Below, one piece after another: positions 23,755 to 34,344 of a DNA stretch of 64,000 nucleotides; positions within the stretch are counted from its first letter, which is position 1; each line of letters starts with the position of its first letter. The stretch is from Euborellia annulipes (lineage: Eukaryota > Arthropoda > Insecta > Dermaptera > Anisolabididae), in assembly GCA_023213315.1 (NCBI GenBank), contig JAKCPI010003011.1, positions 20,531 through 84,530 on the forward strand. The letters run 5' to 3'. A program made the translations under genes and the position numbers. The notes below the pieces were generated by a model. That model was not told where the DNA came from and ran no database searches. It saw only the letters and a program-made list of their open reading frames with translations.

Positions 23755-24284
23755 CCCTTGAATCCAAAAAAGTGGTTTTCGCGATATGGTCTGTCTGTGA
23801 ATAAAATATCTCAAGAACGAAAAGAGCTAGGAGATTGAAATGTTATATTTAATTCAGGCACCCCCATGGGTCGTGACACAAAGCTTTTGAACAAAAATTA
23901 GCCAAAGAGTACTAGTACTTTACTGATGTAATTTTTCAGTTTTTTTTCGATTTTCTCAAAATTCGCTCCAACGATTTTTTTAAAATTCATAAATCAACTA
24001 TTTTTTAGATGCTCTTTAAAATGTATATTTTCATTTTGCCATTGAAATCTTCTGAAGACCACTCTTGTACTCCATAGGAAAGATAGGAGAAATGGTTGCA
24101 ATGGTAAGAAAATATAAATATTTTCCCATGTTTATAAATTTTACATCTTGAATTCAAATGTATCGTACTCTCGGAGCCTAAATATATGCCGACACAAAAA
24201 ATCTGATGTGACAAGCACAGTACATAACTTTCTCTTCCCGGATGGTAAGAGAAAGTTGTATACTGTGCGATCAGTCACACCAGA
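23755..24284 (+). mobile_element. Family A element, copy A6 (L end lost)
   Basis: Starts at the CTTGAATCCAAAAAAGTGG block and runs to the R hairpin ending GTCACACCAGA at 24284. It carries the variant with AACAAAATATCTC-type sequence instead of the GT tract. Confidence 0.8.
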
Positions 24285-25512
24285 TTTTTTTAACCTCGAA
24301 GAGCAGCAGTTACTTCGTCAATTCACTGTTTGTAAATAAAATTTTTATAAAAAATTTTTTTAATGTTTTTTGAGTCGACTGATTTGAAAATGTTCAGTTT
24401 CTATTTCATATCATCGTAAGGATCTATTAAAATAAACATAAGTTTAGCTTTTTTTTTTTTATATTCAACACTCGTCAAATATAAATGATGAATATAAAAA
24501 AGTAAAAAACTAAGCTAATATAGAGAGTTATTTTTTCCGGGAAACGGGAATTGATTTCTCGGGAAATCTAAAAAAAAATCTTAAAATCAATAAGGGTTTA
24601 AATAAAACATAGAATCTTTTATAAAGTATGACCACAAAGATTCTGCCACGGATGTTTTATTTCTAAATTCGTTAAAAATAAATTCAGAATCGAATAATAT
24701 TATTTTGTTACGCGTATAAGCCCTCTGTGCCCCTTGTGAGATTTTCTTCGACCAGCACATCTCTCCTTTTTTTAAATTTATCGATTTCTTTTGCCATTTT
24801 GTCAACTAATTTTAAATAAATGCAATTAGTTTCAAGATAAAATTCTTTGATTATTTTTCAATTCGTCGTATCGGTTACAAATCGTGTCCATCTTCAGAGC
24901 ATTATGCACAGTTTGTAACCGAAATATCGACCTGAAATTTTTTTTTTGAAATGTCGACTGCAACCATCCCCTGCTTCATCAATCTTTACCGACCTTATTA
25001 TTACTAAGATATTTATCTTTTTTTCAACTTTTAAAATTCCCAACAGATTACTAGTATAAAGCTCTAATTTAGTTTATCTTTTTGTTCGGCGAAACAAATG
25101 GGTCGTGGTTTAAATATTAAGCTTAAAATAGTCTCAATAAATACCTGAGCACGTATATGATCTTAATACAAAAACAAAGTGATCATAATGCCTGGTATGG
25201 TAGCTAGCACACAATAAATTTTCTCACTGTTCACTAAATGGATTAATTTACGTGTCTGAATAGACTGGCCAATTAATTTGTAAGTGAATAGTCCCTTTTG
25301 TCTCAGTACGTATGTTACGTTATATATACAAATATGACAAGTGGAATATTACACGCAAACGTTTCCAGAATTTCAAATACACCCCAATCGAAACATTTGA
25401 ATATTTTTATTGTCTCTTTGCCGTAAAACTGAATATATAAAATATGTATATTTTAAGTGACTTAATACCTACACTCTACTTTTTATTTTATTTGAATTGA
25501 ATAATTTTTTTT
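24285..25512. other. No gene; one weak hammerhead-like inverted pair
   Basis: At 24850-24960 GGTTACAAATCG and TTTGTAACCGAAAT face each other around a minus-strand CTGAAGA, but GAAAC and GTC are mutated (GATAC, GAC). The rest is AT-rich. Confidence 0.45.
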
Positions 25513-25570
25513 ACTTTCTCTTACCTCTAATATATGGAGAGAGAAAGTATTGGATTCATGTCAAAAATTA
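25513..25570 (+). mobile_element. Family A, solitary L terminus (A8)
   Basis: ACTTTCTCTTACC hairpin followed by GGATTCATGTCAAAAATT, after which the match stops. Confidence 0.75.
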
Positions 25571-25646
25571 GACCGGCGTGAGCCAGGTCGGTTTCTATCT
25601 AGAATAATTAAAGTTGTATTAGAACGAAAGGACCATATAACTACAC

Positions 25647-26050
25647 CATAGGCGCCGGAACTGGGGGGGGGGGGCAAGGGTGCATTGCCCCCTATAGGGG
25701 GGCAGAGGGGGGCAATATTTCTTCTTTTATTTCATTTATTTTTAAAAATGATATATTTTTATTTTTGAAAAATAAAATCTTCGTCTAAATTAAAAATTTC
25801 ACTTTAAAAATTAAAAGAGTAAGAAATTCATTTTTTTTTCAAATTTTTTCCAAAAATTTTTGATAAAATCACTAGCAAATTTTTTTAAATTTTAATTTTA
25901 TAAAAATTGTAATTTTATTTAAAATTTTTAAAGTTTTATAGTAGATTTGTTTTTGTTTTATACTATTTGAACATATTAAATTATTTTAATTTTCTAAAAA
26001 AAATTTTTTTGCCCCCCCCCCCCTGATTCAAATTCGTTCCGGCGCCCCTG
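25647..26050 (+). mobile_element. hAT-like element family L, copy L1
   Basis: Ends CATAGGCGCCGGAAC and GTTCCGGCGCCCCTG with G and C tracts inside; perfect 8-bp duplication AACTACAC (25639-25646, 26051-26058). L2 at 59283-59680 is very similar and in the same orientation, so both inserted fairly recently. Confidence 0.92.
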
Positions 26051-26426
26051 AACTACACTAATGTGTTAAATCAGAAATTTAAAAGGGGTTATTTTGGCAG
26101 AAAAGTGCTATAAATTTAGAATTTATAAATATAACTATAGGTTATAAATAACTATCTATTTTATAAATGATTTTTTAATTAGTTTATTAAGTGTCCTTAG
26201 TTGTTTTGAAATTTTTTTCTAAAAATAAAAGAACCGAACTGAAACCGAAGGTCGGGACCCCTGCAAGTTGTTTACAAAATAACCTTATCTCATTAGCCGA
26301 ATTCAGCATACAACTTGTATTTATTATAAAATAATTCAGCCGGCATCCAGTTTCCCACCCCTAACTTGACATAGATTGGCCGCCACATCTCCAGTTCATC
26401 CGTCACTAGTTGTTTGTGTTTTTTTT

Positions 26427-26792
26427 CACCCCCCGGGAGAGTAAAAATAAGCTTTTAATCAAAATCAGCCAAAGAGTACTAGTACTTTACTGATGTATCT
26501 TTTCACTTTTTTTAGATTTTCTCAAAATTCGCTCAAACGATTTTGATTAAAATTCAAAAATCAACTATTTTTTAGATGCTCTTTAAAATGTATATTCTCA
26601 TTTCGCTCTCAAAATTGTTTGAAGCACACTTTACTTTTGTACTTCATAGGGAAGATAGGAGAATGGTTGCCATGGTGACAAAATATAAATATTTTCCCAT
26701 ACTTATAAATACATTTTGGATTCTAATATATCGGCGGAAACTAAATATATGTCGACACGAAAAATCTGGTGTGACAGAACACAACTTTCGAC
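26427..26792 (+). mobile_element. Family A element, partial copy A7
   Basis: Covers the middle of the element through half of the R hairpin, where the match breaks at 26792 just before a Helitron E 3' fragment. Confidence 0.75.
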
Positions 26793-26806
26793 GAGTTGAC
26801 TGAAAA

Positions 26807-26924
26807 AAAAATTACGGTACTTGATTAAGAAGGCTAGGGTCTGCCGCAGATTGGTCCGAACCAGTTGGAGGGGGGTTCAGGGAGGCTAGACTCGAAGCCC
26901 GCCCTAGGTGGGCGGAGCAGCTAG
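26807..26924 (+). mobile_element. Helitron family E, 3' end fragment E2
   Basis: Shows the GGGTCTGCCGCAG block, a GCCCGCC/GGGC hairpin and the terminal GCAGCTAG (CTAG at 26921-26924) followed by T. Confidence 0.7.
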
Positions 26925-27555
26925 TAAAATTGTTATAATCTGCCTTCAACAATTGACACGGTTAATAATAATAAGAGTGCATTCATTGTTCTTGTCTTCT
27001 AAAAGAAAAACGTTCTCAATTAAAGCTTACACTCATAAAATATTGACCTTTTTATTAAAAAAAAAAAAAAGCATATTGAATTAATTAATTCAAGATAAAT
27101 GAGTTTTTTCATCGTTATTTAGTACCCAGCCGGGGTATCTGTCCCTCATCCTTTCTATTCTCTGGCATATATGTCAATACGTCTATCTCTTTTGGCGTTT
27201 ATAAATTAATGACTCCAATGACGCCATCATGTTTGTTTAATTGATGAATGAAAGAAAAATTCATTAGAAATATCCTTGGTGGTGGTTATGGGGAAAATAT
27301 TCGAGGGTAAATAATTTAACTTTTGAGGTTAAATAACTTTATATAATATTTCATTTGAAACTTTTTTCTTTTTCTTTTTTACGAGGGGGGGGGGGAGATG
27401 TTTTTTTTTTCTTTTTGACATTTCGATTAGAATTCTCCATCAAACATTTATAACTCATTATAACAAAAACATTTTTGTTTTTCCTACGGCTTCTTGTCAA
27501 AAAATCTTACGAAAAGTAAACTTTTTTGTTTAATTTATTTTGAGAGTAATTTTTT
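26925..27555. other. No gene seen
   Basis: AT-rich spacer with a G run near 27386-27396. No repeat boundaries. Confidence 0.5.
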
Positions 27556-27573
27556 ACTTTCTCTTTCCCTATA

Positions 27574-27999
27574 TGGACCCTGTTACGCATTAGTGTGTCA
27601 AGCGCCAGCTACCGAGTTTTGAGAAAATTAACACTAAAGTTTTTTGTTTTCATTGGATTATATATAACTAGCCGCGCCGCCCGCCTTCGGCGGACCCGAG
27701 TATTTTTCCGGGACTCTCCATAACGTCCTCTATAAGACTGCAAAATTTCGTTTCAAAATTCCAATGGGAAGTTGGTCAAACAGAGCGTGACAGACGGACA
27801 GACAGACAGACGGACACTCCGTAATTATTATATATAGAAGATTTTTTTTTGTCAATTGTGCGAGTAACATTAAATATAAATTTTTTTAAGACATATTTTA
27901 TTAAAAATACTTTTAATTATATCATTTGAAACAATATTCCGTGCTTAACTCAATTTTTAATTTTTTGGCGCTTGACACACTAATGCATAACAGGGTCCA
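27574..27999. mobile_element. Family D MITE, copy D2 containing a Helitron
   Basis: Termini TGGACCCTGTTACGCA and, reversed at right, TGGACCCTGTTATGCA, with TA on each side. Removing the Helitron E3 insert leaves a copy of the same size as D1. Confidence 0.9.
27668..27841 (-). mobile_element. Helitron family E, complete short copy E3
   Basis: On the minus strand it begins TCTTCTATATATAA, includes a GTCTGTCTGTC stretch, a CGCC/GGCG 3' hairpin and ends CTAG. D1 provides the empty site: the host reads A|T at the junction with nothing duplicated. This is the diagnostic Helitron insertion pattern. At 174 bp it can only be non-autonomous. Confidence 0.92.
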
Positions 28000-28489
28000 T
28001 ATATGAAATATATAGAGAGAGAAAGTATTGCGATCATATCAAAAATTCGATGTCGAGATTTTGATGGATAGGCCTGTAGCCTACATGTTTTTTTTTAATG
28101 AAATTCTATGTTGAAATAGCCCTTGATTAATGTAGGCCTAATTATTTCGTAAATTATTCTCTAAACCAGAGGTGGGCGTATCTAGGCGGGTGCAGGGAGG
28201 GGCCCGGCCGCCCAGAAGGCTCTTCAGCCGAAACATTGTTGTTCAATAAAGCAAAATAAAATTTTTTTTTCTTTATTTTGCTTTGAGTGCCTTTATCTCA
28301 TCTCGCGAAAAGATCGGATGAGACACGTATCTAGAAAAAAAAAGGTCAAAAGATTTTCGCGAAAGAAGTAAAAATTTTCCGCAGGGCGGCAAAAATTTCG
28401 TTTTCCTAAAAAAAAAAAAAAAGATTCTGCAGGGCAAAAAAAAATTAATTTCGTTTCCGAAAAAATAGGCGGAAGAAATTTTATTTTGC

Positions 28490-28655
28490 TAAAAAATAAT
28501 CCCATAATCCCATAATCGATTATTTTTTCGTCTGCCCGGGCTCAATAATCGGTTATGGGAATAATCGATTATTTTTCATAATCGATAATCCATTATTATT
28601 TTTCATAATCGATAATCGATTATTTTTTTTCATAATCGAATACCCCTAGTTTTGA
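28490..28655. repeat. Cluster of ATAATCGATTATT-type repeats
   Basis: At least six imperfect palindromic copies of TAATCGATTAT separated by T runs. It is a small local satellite-like cluster. Confidence 0.7.
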
Positions 28656-28667
28656 CAGGGATCTTCG

Positions 28668-28916
28668 CAAGGGCGGATACAGGGGGGGGTAAAGAGGGTA
28701 ATTACCTCCCCCTCTGAGATTTGAAAAAATATATATATTTTTAATGTAAAATTTTAAAAATTAATACTTAAAAATTTGATTTGTATTTATATTCTTGCAA
28801 ACAAGTACAGAATGCGCCTTTAAATTACCGAAATTAAGAAAAAAATGTGTGCTGTGCCACCAATCACTCCAGATTACCCCCCCCCCCCCCGAGAAACACC
28901 TCTGGATCCGCCACTG
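28668..28916 (-). mobile_element. hAT-like MITE family F, copy F2
   Basis: Inverse of F1, with ends CAAGGGCGGATAC and GGATCCGCCACTG and G/C tracts inside. Flanking octamers GATCTTCG (28660-28667) and GATCTACG (28917-28924) differ at one base, as expected for an older duplication. Confidence 0.85.
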
Positions 28917-28924
28917 GATCTACG

Positions 28925-29644
28925 CCACACAGATGCGTCAGTTGAGATGCCTAACTCAAAGGCGTTAAAGTTTTTTTTTTTTTTTTTTTTTTAATTGGTA
29001 GAAAATTTTCCCGGGGTGGTTTCGGCGTCTTTTATAAAGAAGAAAACTGTATTTATGTATCCTTAATAGGTAATAAACTTGCCCGCCAAAGACGAGCAAG
29101 GGGGTTCAGGGAGCGAAGTAGTTTTTCTTATAAATTGTTTTCTATCATACTTGAAAGAGTTATTTTATATTAGAGATATTTTTTAAAAGGAATTCTCCGG
29201 GAGATAGCGATCTTTCTTCCCCCTCTCCCTCTCACCTTTCAGCCTGTTGCTTTTTTTATATTTTCTTTTATTGTTCTCCACTTTGGCAACTTTTTAATAT
29301 CAATCTCTCTGCACTATAAATCTTAATCTTCTCGAATTGATTTTCCTTTCGACGGGGTTTTGTCATCAACGCTCTCTCTCGCTTCCAAGTTCATTATCAA
29401 AGTTATTAATCATTTTCCAAAATAGGAATTTTATTTCTTAATGGACCCTTTAATAACGCAAGTATAATATAATTAGATGTAAAATTTAATTTATTTAAAA
29501 GTGTGCTGTTTTCTTTTAGAATTCTTCTCTTTTTTTCGAATATGGAATTCTGAAACTTTTTAATTTAATGAATACAGGACATTTTTTTTCTGAATATTAG
29601 ATTGAATGAGTTTATTTTTACTAACTACCCCTTTGTTCTTTACA
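28925..29644. other. No gene seen; weak Helitron trace
   Basis: A block at about 29077-29131 with AGCAAGGGGGTTCAGGG resembles a worn Helitron E 3' end. Otherwise AT-rich DNA. Confidence 0.4.
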
Positions 29645-29836
29645 AGAGCCCGGATGGTCATTCACAATCAAACCTTAAAATATGCATACATTAATGCACT
29701 GTAAAATGACCAAATATGCACAATGAAGGGAAAAAAGAGTAAAAATATGCTCTACTCACAAATTGAGTCGCATTTCATATTATATTTTGAATCTTTTTTA
29801 TAACAACGAATTTCTCTAAATTTTCTTCGTTTAAGG

Positions 29837-30213
29837 CCGGGGTCGCCAAACTTTTTTGATCATCCACCCCTATATAATTTTTCAAAATCTTCATCGACCC
29901 CCATAAAAGTAATTTTCTGTTAATTAAAATAAAACTCTATTAGATACTGGGTTTGTACATTTAATTTATGATTTTAAACATTTATTAAAGTAATAGTACA
30001 TGGTGTAACAATAGTTTTATGAAAAATATTTTAATGATGAAATTTAAATACCTTAATAATTATTAAATAATAAGAAATTATAAATAAGTATGTGTGATTT
30101 GAGTATTAAGAACTGTTTTTTTCTTCGACCCTCAATCGACCCTTCGATTCGGTCCCACGCTTTTGTTAAATAGACTCCTGGGGGGTCTATATAGAACACT
30201 TTGGTGACCTTTG
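29837..30213. mobile_element. hAT-like element inserted in J2
   Basis: Ends CCGGGGTCGCCAAAC and, reversed at right, CAAAGGTCACCAAAG; perfect 8-bp duplication GTTTAAGG (29829-29836, 30214-30221). J1 shows the empty site (CGTTTAAAGACATGC). The interior has no ORF. Confidence 0.9.
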
Positions 30214-30539
30214 GTTTAAGGACATGCGTTTTTCTGAGAACACGTTCTTGAACGCGGAAAATGATCTTTCTACATCGCAAGAAGTGACAGGCGCATACTT
30301 GAAAGAAGAAATCTGGAACAAATTGAGGTTGAAATGTCCATCTTTTACATTTCTACCCTGTAGAGCACGAAAGTTTAAAAATATTAAAAATAATCCTCAA
30401 TTTTTGAGACATAAATTAGACTTTAAAAGCAACTACACAAAAATTTTCAAAACATGTTTTTTTCTTAAAAAAAATGTTAAAATATGCATGAAAAATAAGG
30501 TTGTTTTGGCTAAAAATTACATTGTGCAAGTCAAAATAT

Positions 30540-30680
30540 GCACATATGCTCGGAACAAAGAGGGTAGAGTATTTTTAATCGAATACTCATGAAATGGATA
30601 ACTGCAAAGTTCAGGTATTCAGCTTCTAAACTAACATGCATTTGCATGAACATCCCATTCATTACTTTGGCGGATATATT
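30540..30680. repeat. 141-bp direct repeat, copy 1 (LINE target duplication)
   Basis: Identical base for base to 32567-32707. The sequence is part of repeat family J (GAACAAAGAGGGTAGAG to GGCGGATATATT). J1 and J3 contain the related region once, so the second copy arose with the LINE insertion. Confidence 0.9.
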
Positions 30681-32566
30681 TTTGAAATTTTGAAATTGAA
30701 ATTGAAAAAAAATTTATTTGTTCAACAGTGTTTGTTTTACAAATGGAGTTGAGTGGTTACAAAAAACAAAAAAACAAATAAATAAAATAAATACACAATT
30801 ATTGTTAATTTAAATCTTCGGACAATTCCAAAACAAATGTTCTAGTTTTAAGAGCACTTTTTATAAAAAAATAAATGTTGTTAAGTTTTTCAATGTCTTT
30901 TATTATTATTAGATTAAGGAAATCTTCCCCCTCAGAGATGTCACTCAAATACTTGGCCAGGTATTGCCTCCTTATGTCCCCATACATTGGACACCTGAGG
31001 AAGATGTGAGGCAAGGACTCCTCTTCAAATAGGTTGCACATTGTACATACTACGTTTGTGTCAATTCTGTATCCGCAACCCCCAGTCCAGAAAGAAACCA
31101 TTCGAGAACCCGATATCCTTATCTGACTTATGACTCTCGTCTTATCCAGGCTGCTTCTAAGATACAGGTAAGATTCGGCATCTGCTTCAGGCATAATCTT
31201 CCGGTATATAGGATTATATTTAGAGTTCGATATTCGGCTCATGTCTTCCTCTCTCCTTGCTCTTCGCCACGCTTCAACAAGTTGGGGGACCACTTCTCTT
31301 ATTCTTCTTGGTGATTCTTCCAGCAATAAACTTTCCTGTCCTATTGTCTGGAGCATGTCCTTAAGATGAGAGACCCAGCTCACATTATGTTTGTTGTCCC
31401 TATTCATTTCAAGTTGTTTCATCCTGGTAAAACATAATTTCGGGATTCTGGAGTCGGGCATCTCTAGTAGTTTCATCCACCACTTTATCATTTTCTCAAA
31501 AATTTGGACACTAATATGGTCACGGTTCGCCTCGGCCCGGACGAAATGACCAGGAGTGTTCCTTGGCCATCCAAAATATCTTTTAATGTATTCAACATTA
31601 ACTTTTTCGATCAAGTCCAAGTATCCCGGACCCCAGATTTCCGAACCGTATAGCAATGTTGCAGCCACTACCGAATCATATAGTCTCCTTGAACACTCCC
31701 AGCTTGGGTTTTTGCTTCTTGTCAGGATCTCAAACACTCTTCCCAGTGCCAGTCTGGCCCTCGACACAGCCGCCTCCGCCGCAAGTCCAAATTTACCCGA
31801 AGAGGAAAATCTGACACCGAGGTAAGTACACGTCGGAGCCTGTTCCAAAATATCATCTCCCCATTTTATTGGGTTAATTATTCTTTTTCTTCCCTTGGAG
31901 AAACACACCATCTTTGTTTTTGAGGGGTTGAGAACCAAATCGTTGGTTCTCAAGTATTCCTGGAAGATTTGAAGTTTCCTTTTCACATCGATGTAGGTAT
32001 CCCCCAAGATGACCATATCGTCCGCAAAAAGAAGTATAAACACCTCCCTCAAGTTCGTGGCGCTCAAGCCTCTCACTTCACGATCATGGAAAAAGCTCAC
32101 TATGTCGCTGATGTAAAGAGAAAACAAAGTAGGGCTTAGCGTTTCACCCTGCAACACCCCACTAGTTATCCCTATCCGGTCACTACGCTTGTTGTTGATT
32201 TTTATTCTCATAGTCAGCGCTTTCGTAGAGTGTTCTCAGTATACGAACTGTTTTTGGACTGAGTCCCAAGTGGTACAATTTCATCCACAGCTTTTCATGA
32301 TTTAGTGAGTCAAAAGCTCTTCTCAAATCAATGAAGACGGCCCAAACAGCTCTTCTAGGGAGTCTAGTATTAATAGCGATGAGAGAACTCAAACTAAATA
32401 TTTGGTCTCTGCAGCCTCTTCCTCTCCTGAAGCCCGCCTGTTCCTCTGGAATAATTTCGTTTTCTTCTATCCATATTGCCATTCTTCTCTCCAAGATTGA
32501 AGTGAACAACTTTGTGATTGTGTTCAGCAGGGCGATACCTCTATAATTAGAAGGATCTCTTCTACT
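30681..32566 (-). mobile_element. 5'-truncated non-LTR retrotransposon (LINE)
   Basis: The element lies on the minus strand. It begins abruptly inside the reverse transcriptase (5' end at 32566), continues to a stop at 30805-30807, and has a 3' region of about 125 bp ending in a (TTTCAA)-like tail against the first direct repeat. The upstream endonuclease and ORF1 are absent, consistent with incomplete target-primed reverse transcription. The flanks are two identical 141-bp repeats. Features point to an APE-type LINE of the broad I/Jockey/R1 or RTE range; I cannot assign the clade. Confidence 0.9.
30805..32566 (-). pseudogene. LINE reverse transcriptase, truncated and frameshifted
   Basis: This is the C-terminal part of a LINE polyprotein that would copy element RNA at a nicked chromosomal target. 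The upstream piece (about 32183-32566) starts at DPSNYRGIALLN, has EEQAGFRRGRGCRDQ and the catalytic-region FIDLRRAFD. It then shifts frame near 32211-32225, where two frames overlap by 29 bases. The downstream piece (30805-32211, 468 codons) has GVLQGETLSP at residues 18-27, the FADD catalytic box at 62-65, the thumb region, and a C-terminal CX2CX9HX4C knuckle at about 389-407. No restriction-like endonuclease motif follows the knuckle, unlike R2-type elements. The first 50 or so codons of the apparent 179-codon upstream frame are translated from the target duplication, not from the LINE. One frameshift and few other lesions suggest modest age. Host regulation is not visible. Confidence 0.93.
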
Positions 32567-32707
32567 GCACATATGCTCGGAACAAAGAGGGTAGAGTATT
32601 TTTAATCGAATACTCATGAAATGGATAACTGCAAAGTTCAGGTATTCAGCTTCTAAACTAACATGCATTTGCATGAACATCCCATTCATTACTTTGGCGG
32701 ATATATT
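32567..32707. repeat. 141-bp direct repeat, copy 2 (LINE target duplication)
   Basis: Identical to 30540-30680 and directly adjacent to the LINE 5' junction. Family J sequence continues for a short distance past 32707. Confidence 0.9.
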
Positions 32708-32824
32708 GAAATTCCATATCATGATCCAATCCTACAATAAAAGATATGAGTTTATATGAAATAAAAGAAGCCTAAAGAACTAAAGAGAGAGATCCTGTAG
32801 ATGAACACAAGTTAAATAAGAATT

Positions 32825-33380
32825 TATTGGGGCACGCTGGTGTAGCGGGCTAGGGTATGAGCTTTCTACAAAGAAGATCCCTGTTCAAATCCGGGGCGTG
32901 AGGGATTTTTAATTAAATAAAAATATTTATTTAATGTAAACAAATCCTCAAGCAAGCCCTGGATTAGAATATAGGATCTCACCACAATAGCCCCCAGGCA
33001 ACTCTGCGAGGAGAGGGAGTTGCTGTGACATCCCGTCCTGTGGAAGGGACGTAAAGAAGATTCCCTCTCAGTGAGACATTCTTCGAAAAGAGTCGGTGCT
33101 GAGGGAGTCCCTCCTCAAACTAAGACATACTTCCTAGCATAGAAAAGGTTGGATAAAAGGAACCGGGTGGATCCAGAAATAAGGATTATTTCACTAGCTA
33201 AAGACGAAAGCAGGAGGAGGAGTTAGAGATAGGAAATGATGTAACTTCACGGGGTGCCGGTAGATGGCTACGGCCAGAAGCCAGTTGGGTTTGAGGTGTG
33301 TGCCTTCGCGCAAGAAAGCACCTCGGGTAAATAAACGGGGATCCCGATAGGAATTTCAAATAATAATAATAATAATTTAT
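32825..33380 (+). mobile_element. tRNA-headed SINE family 2, copy 1, (AAT)n tail
   Basis: The head (about 32828-32905) has an A-box-like TGGTGTAGCGGGC and a B-box-like TGTTCAAATCC. A 450-bp body follows, and the copy ends in AATAATAATAATAAT at about 33360-33378. Parts of the same family recur at 45748-45905 (minus, 3' end with ATTATTATT) and 46332-46378. At about 550 bp it is long for a SINE; the tail type could reflect a LINE partner with an AAT tail. Confidence 0.65.
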
Positions 33381-34016
33381 TAAAAAATTGATTAATATTC
33401 CCTTAATATTGTATATCTACTAAAATTAGCTGATCAGTGAAAGTGACTTGTAATTAGAAACTTATTGTTTTGAGTCAAAAATATCTTTCCCAAAGCGAAT
33501 ATCAATTTCGAGAAAGAAAAAAAAGTACGATAAGACGGAGAGAGAGAGAGAGAGAAGACAGAAGAGAGAAAGGGATTTGCTCATCCTCGGGCTTAAGCAG
33601 CAAAGTTTCGGAGGAAATTCAACGATAGAAACTTTGTCCCAAGTCTGCTAAGGCTATTCTTATGAAGGATCAGGATTTGGAAACCTCAGCTAGCCAAATT
33701 CCCCTGAAGGGGTGAAAGGATATTTACATACATAAACAAAAAACTTAGAAAAGGGGAAGGGGTCACAAAAAGAACCGATAAGGGAAAGAAAGAACGAAAT
33801 ATATGATCGTTTCTCGCTGGCCAGAGGCAGTTTGCCCTCTTAGTACAAATAGATTATTTATCTTTAAATAACTTTTCTTTTCTGAATTTTCGATACCAAG
33901 ATTATTTTCTTTTTAAATAAGAAGATATATATTAGGTGGAGAGTGGTGTAACTCAAGGAACTGTCCTGTCATTTTACTGTTTATGTAATAGACTTATGTT
34001 CTGTAACAAATTCAAA
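33381..34016. other. No gene seen; GA-rich patch
   Basis: Contains a GAGAGA microsatellite at about 33536-33570 and otherwise unremarkable DNA. Confidence 0.5.
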
Positions 34017-34301
34017 TACTCGAGTAAAAATTATTGAAAATGATCAAGGGATACACACGCCCGCAACAGGTCTGCATAGTGAACCTTGAGGGACACATAG
34101 GGATATACACGCCCGCACCAGGGGCACACAGGGATACACACGCTCGCACCAGGAACACACAGAGTAGATCGAAAGTGACCAGAAGAAAATGTTTGTCCCT
34201 GGTGCGGGCGTGTGGATCCCTGTGTGTCCCTAAAGGTTACTATGCAGACCTGCTGCGGCGTGTGGATCCCTCGATCATTTTTAATCATTTTTACTCGAGT
34301 A
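34017..34301. mobile_element. Foldback element T with internal short tandem units
   Basis: Arms of about 125 bp start and end with TACTCGAGTA (34017-34026, 34292-34301). The arms hold repeats of ACACGCCCGCACCAGG and GACACACAGGGAT units, about three in the left half. The 90- and 92-codon frames on opposite strands are products of the palindrome. Confidence 0.8.
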
Positions 34302-34344
34302 GTTAACATCTTATACCTTATAATATTAAATGAATAAAGTTTTG

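Larger units (their letters stand above)
27556..28072 (+). mobile_element. Family A, L-end copy A17 containing D2
   Basis: The L hairpin starts ACTTTCTCTTTCCCTATA, is opened at its TA loop by MITE D2, and resumes with ATATATAGAGAGAGAAAG. The copy ends in the body near GATTTTGATGGATA. Confidence 0.8.
29645..32725 (+). repeat. Family J interspersed repeat, copy J2, with two insertions
   Basis: Begins with AGCCCGGATGGTCATT and shares blocks with J1 and J3. It is interrupted by an hAT element (29837-30213) and by the LINE plus its 141-bp duplication (30540-32707). The 122-codon frame at 30224-30592 runs through J2, but the other copies do not keep it open. Confidence 0.7.

Noticed and set aside
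24850..24960. CTGAAGA motif as an active hammerhead
   Set aside because: GAAAC and GTC are both mutated (GATAC, GAC).
30224..30592. 122-codon frame in J2 as a gene
   Set aside because: J1 and J3 do not maintain it; it is repeat DNA that may at most be a decayed coding relic.
30540..32707. 141-bp repeats as LTRs of a retrovirus-like element
   Set aside because: They lack TG...CA ends, primer-binding and polypurine sites, belong to family J, and the enclosed reverse transcriptase is LINE-type.
32568..32722. N-terminal part of the 179-codon LINE frame
   Set aside because: It is read from the target duplication, not from the LINE.
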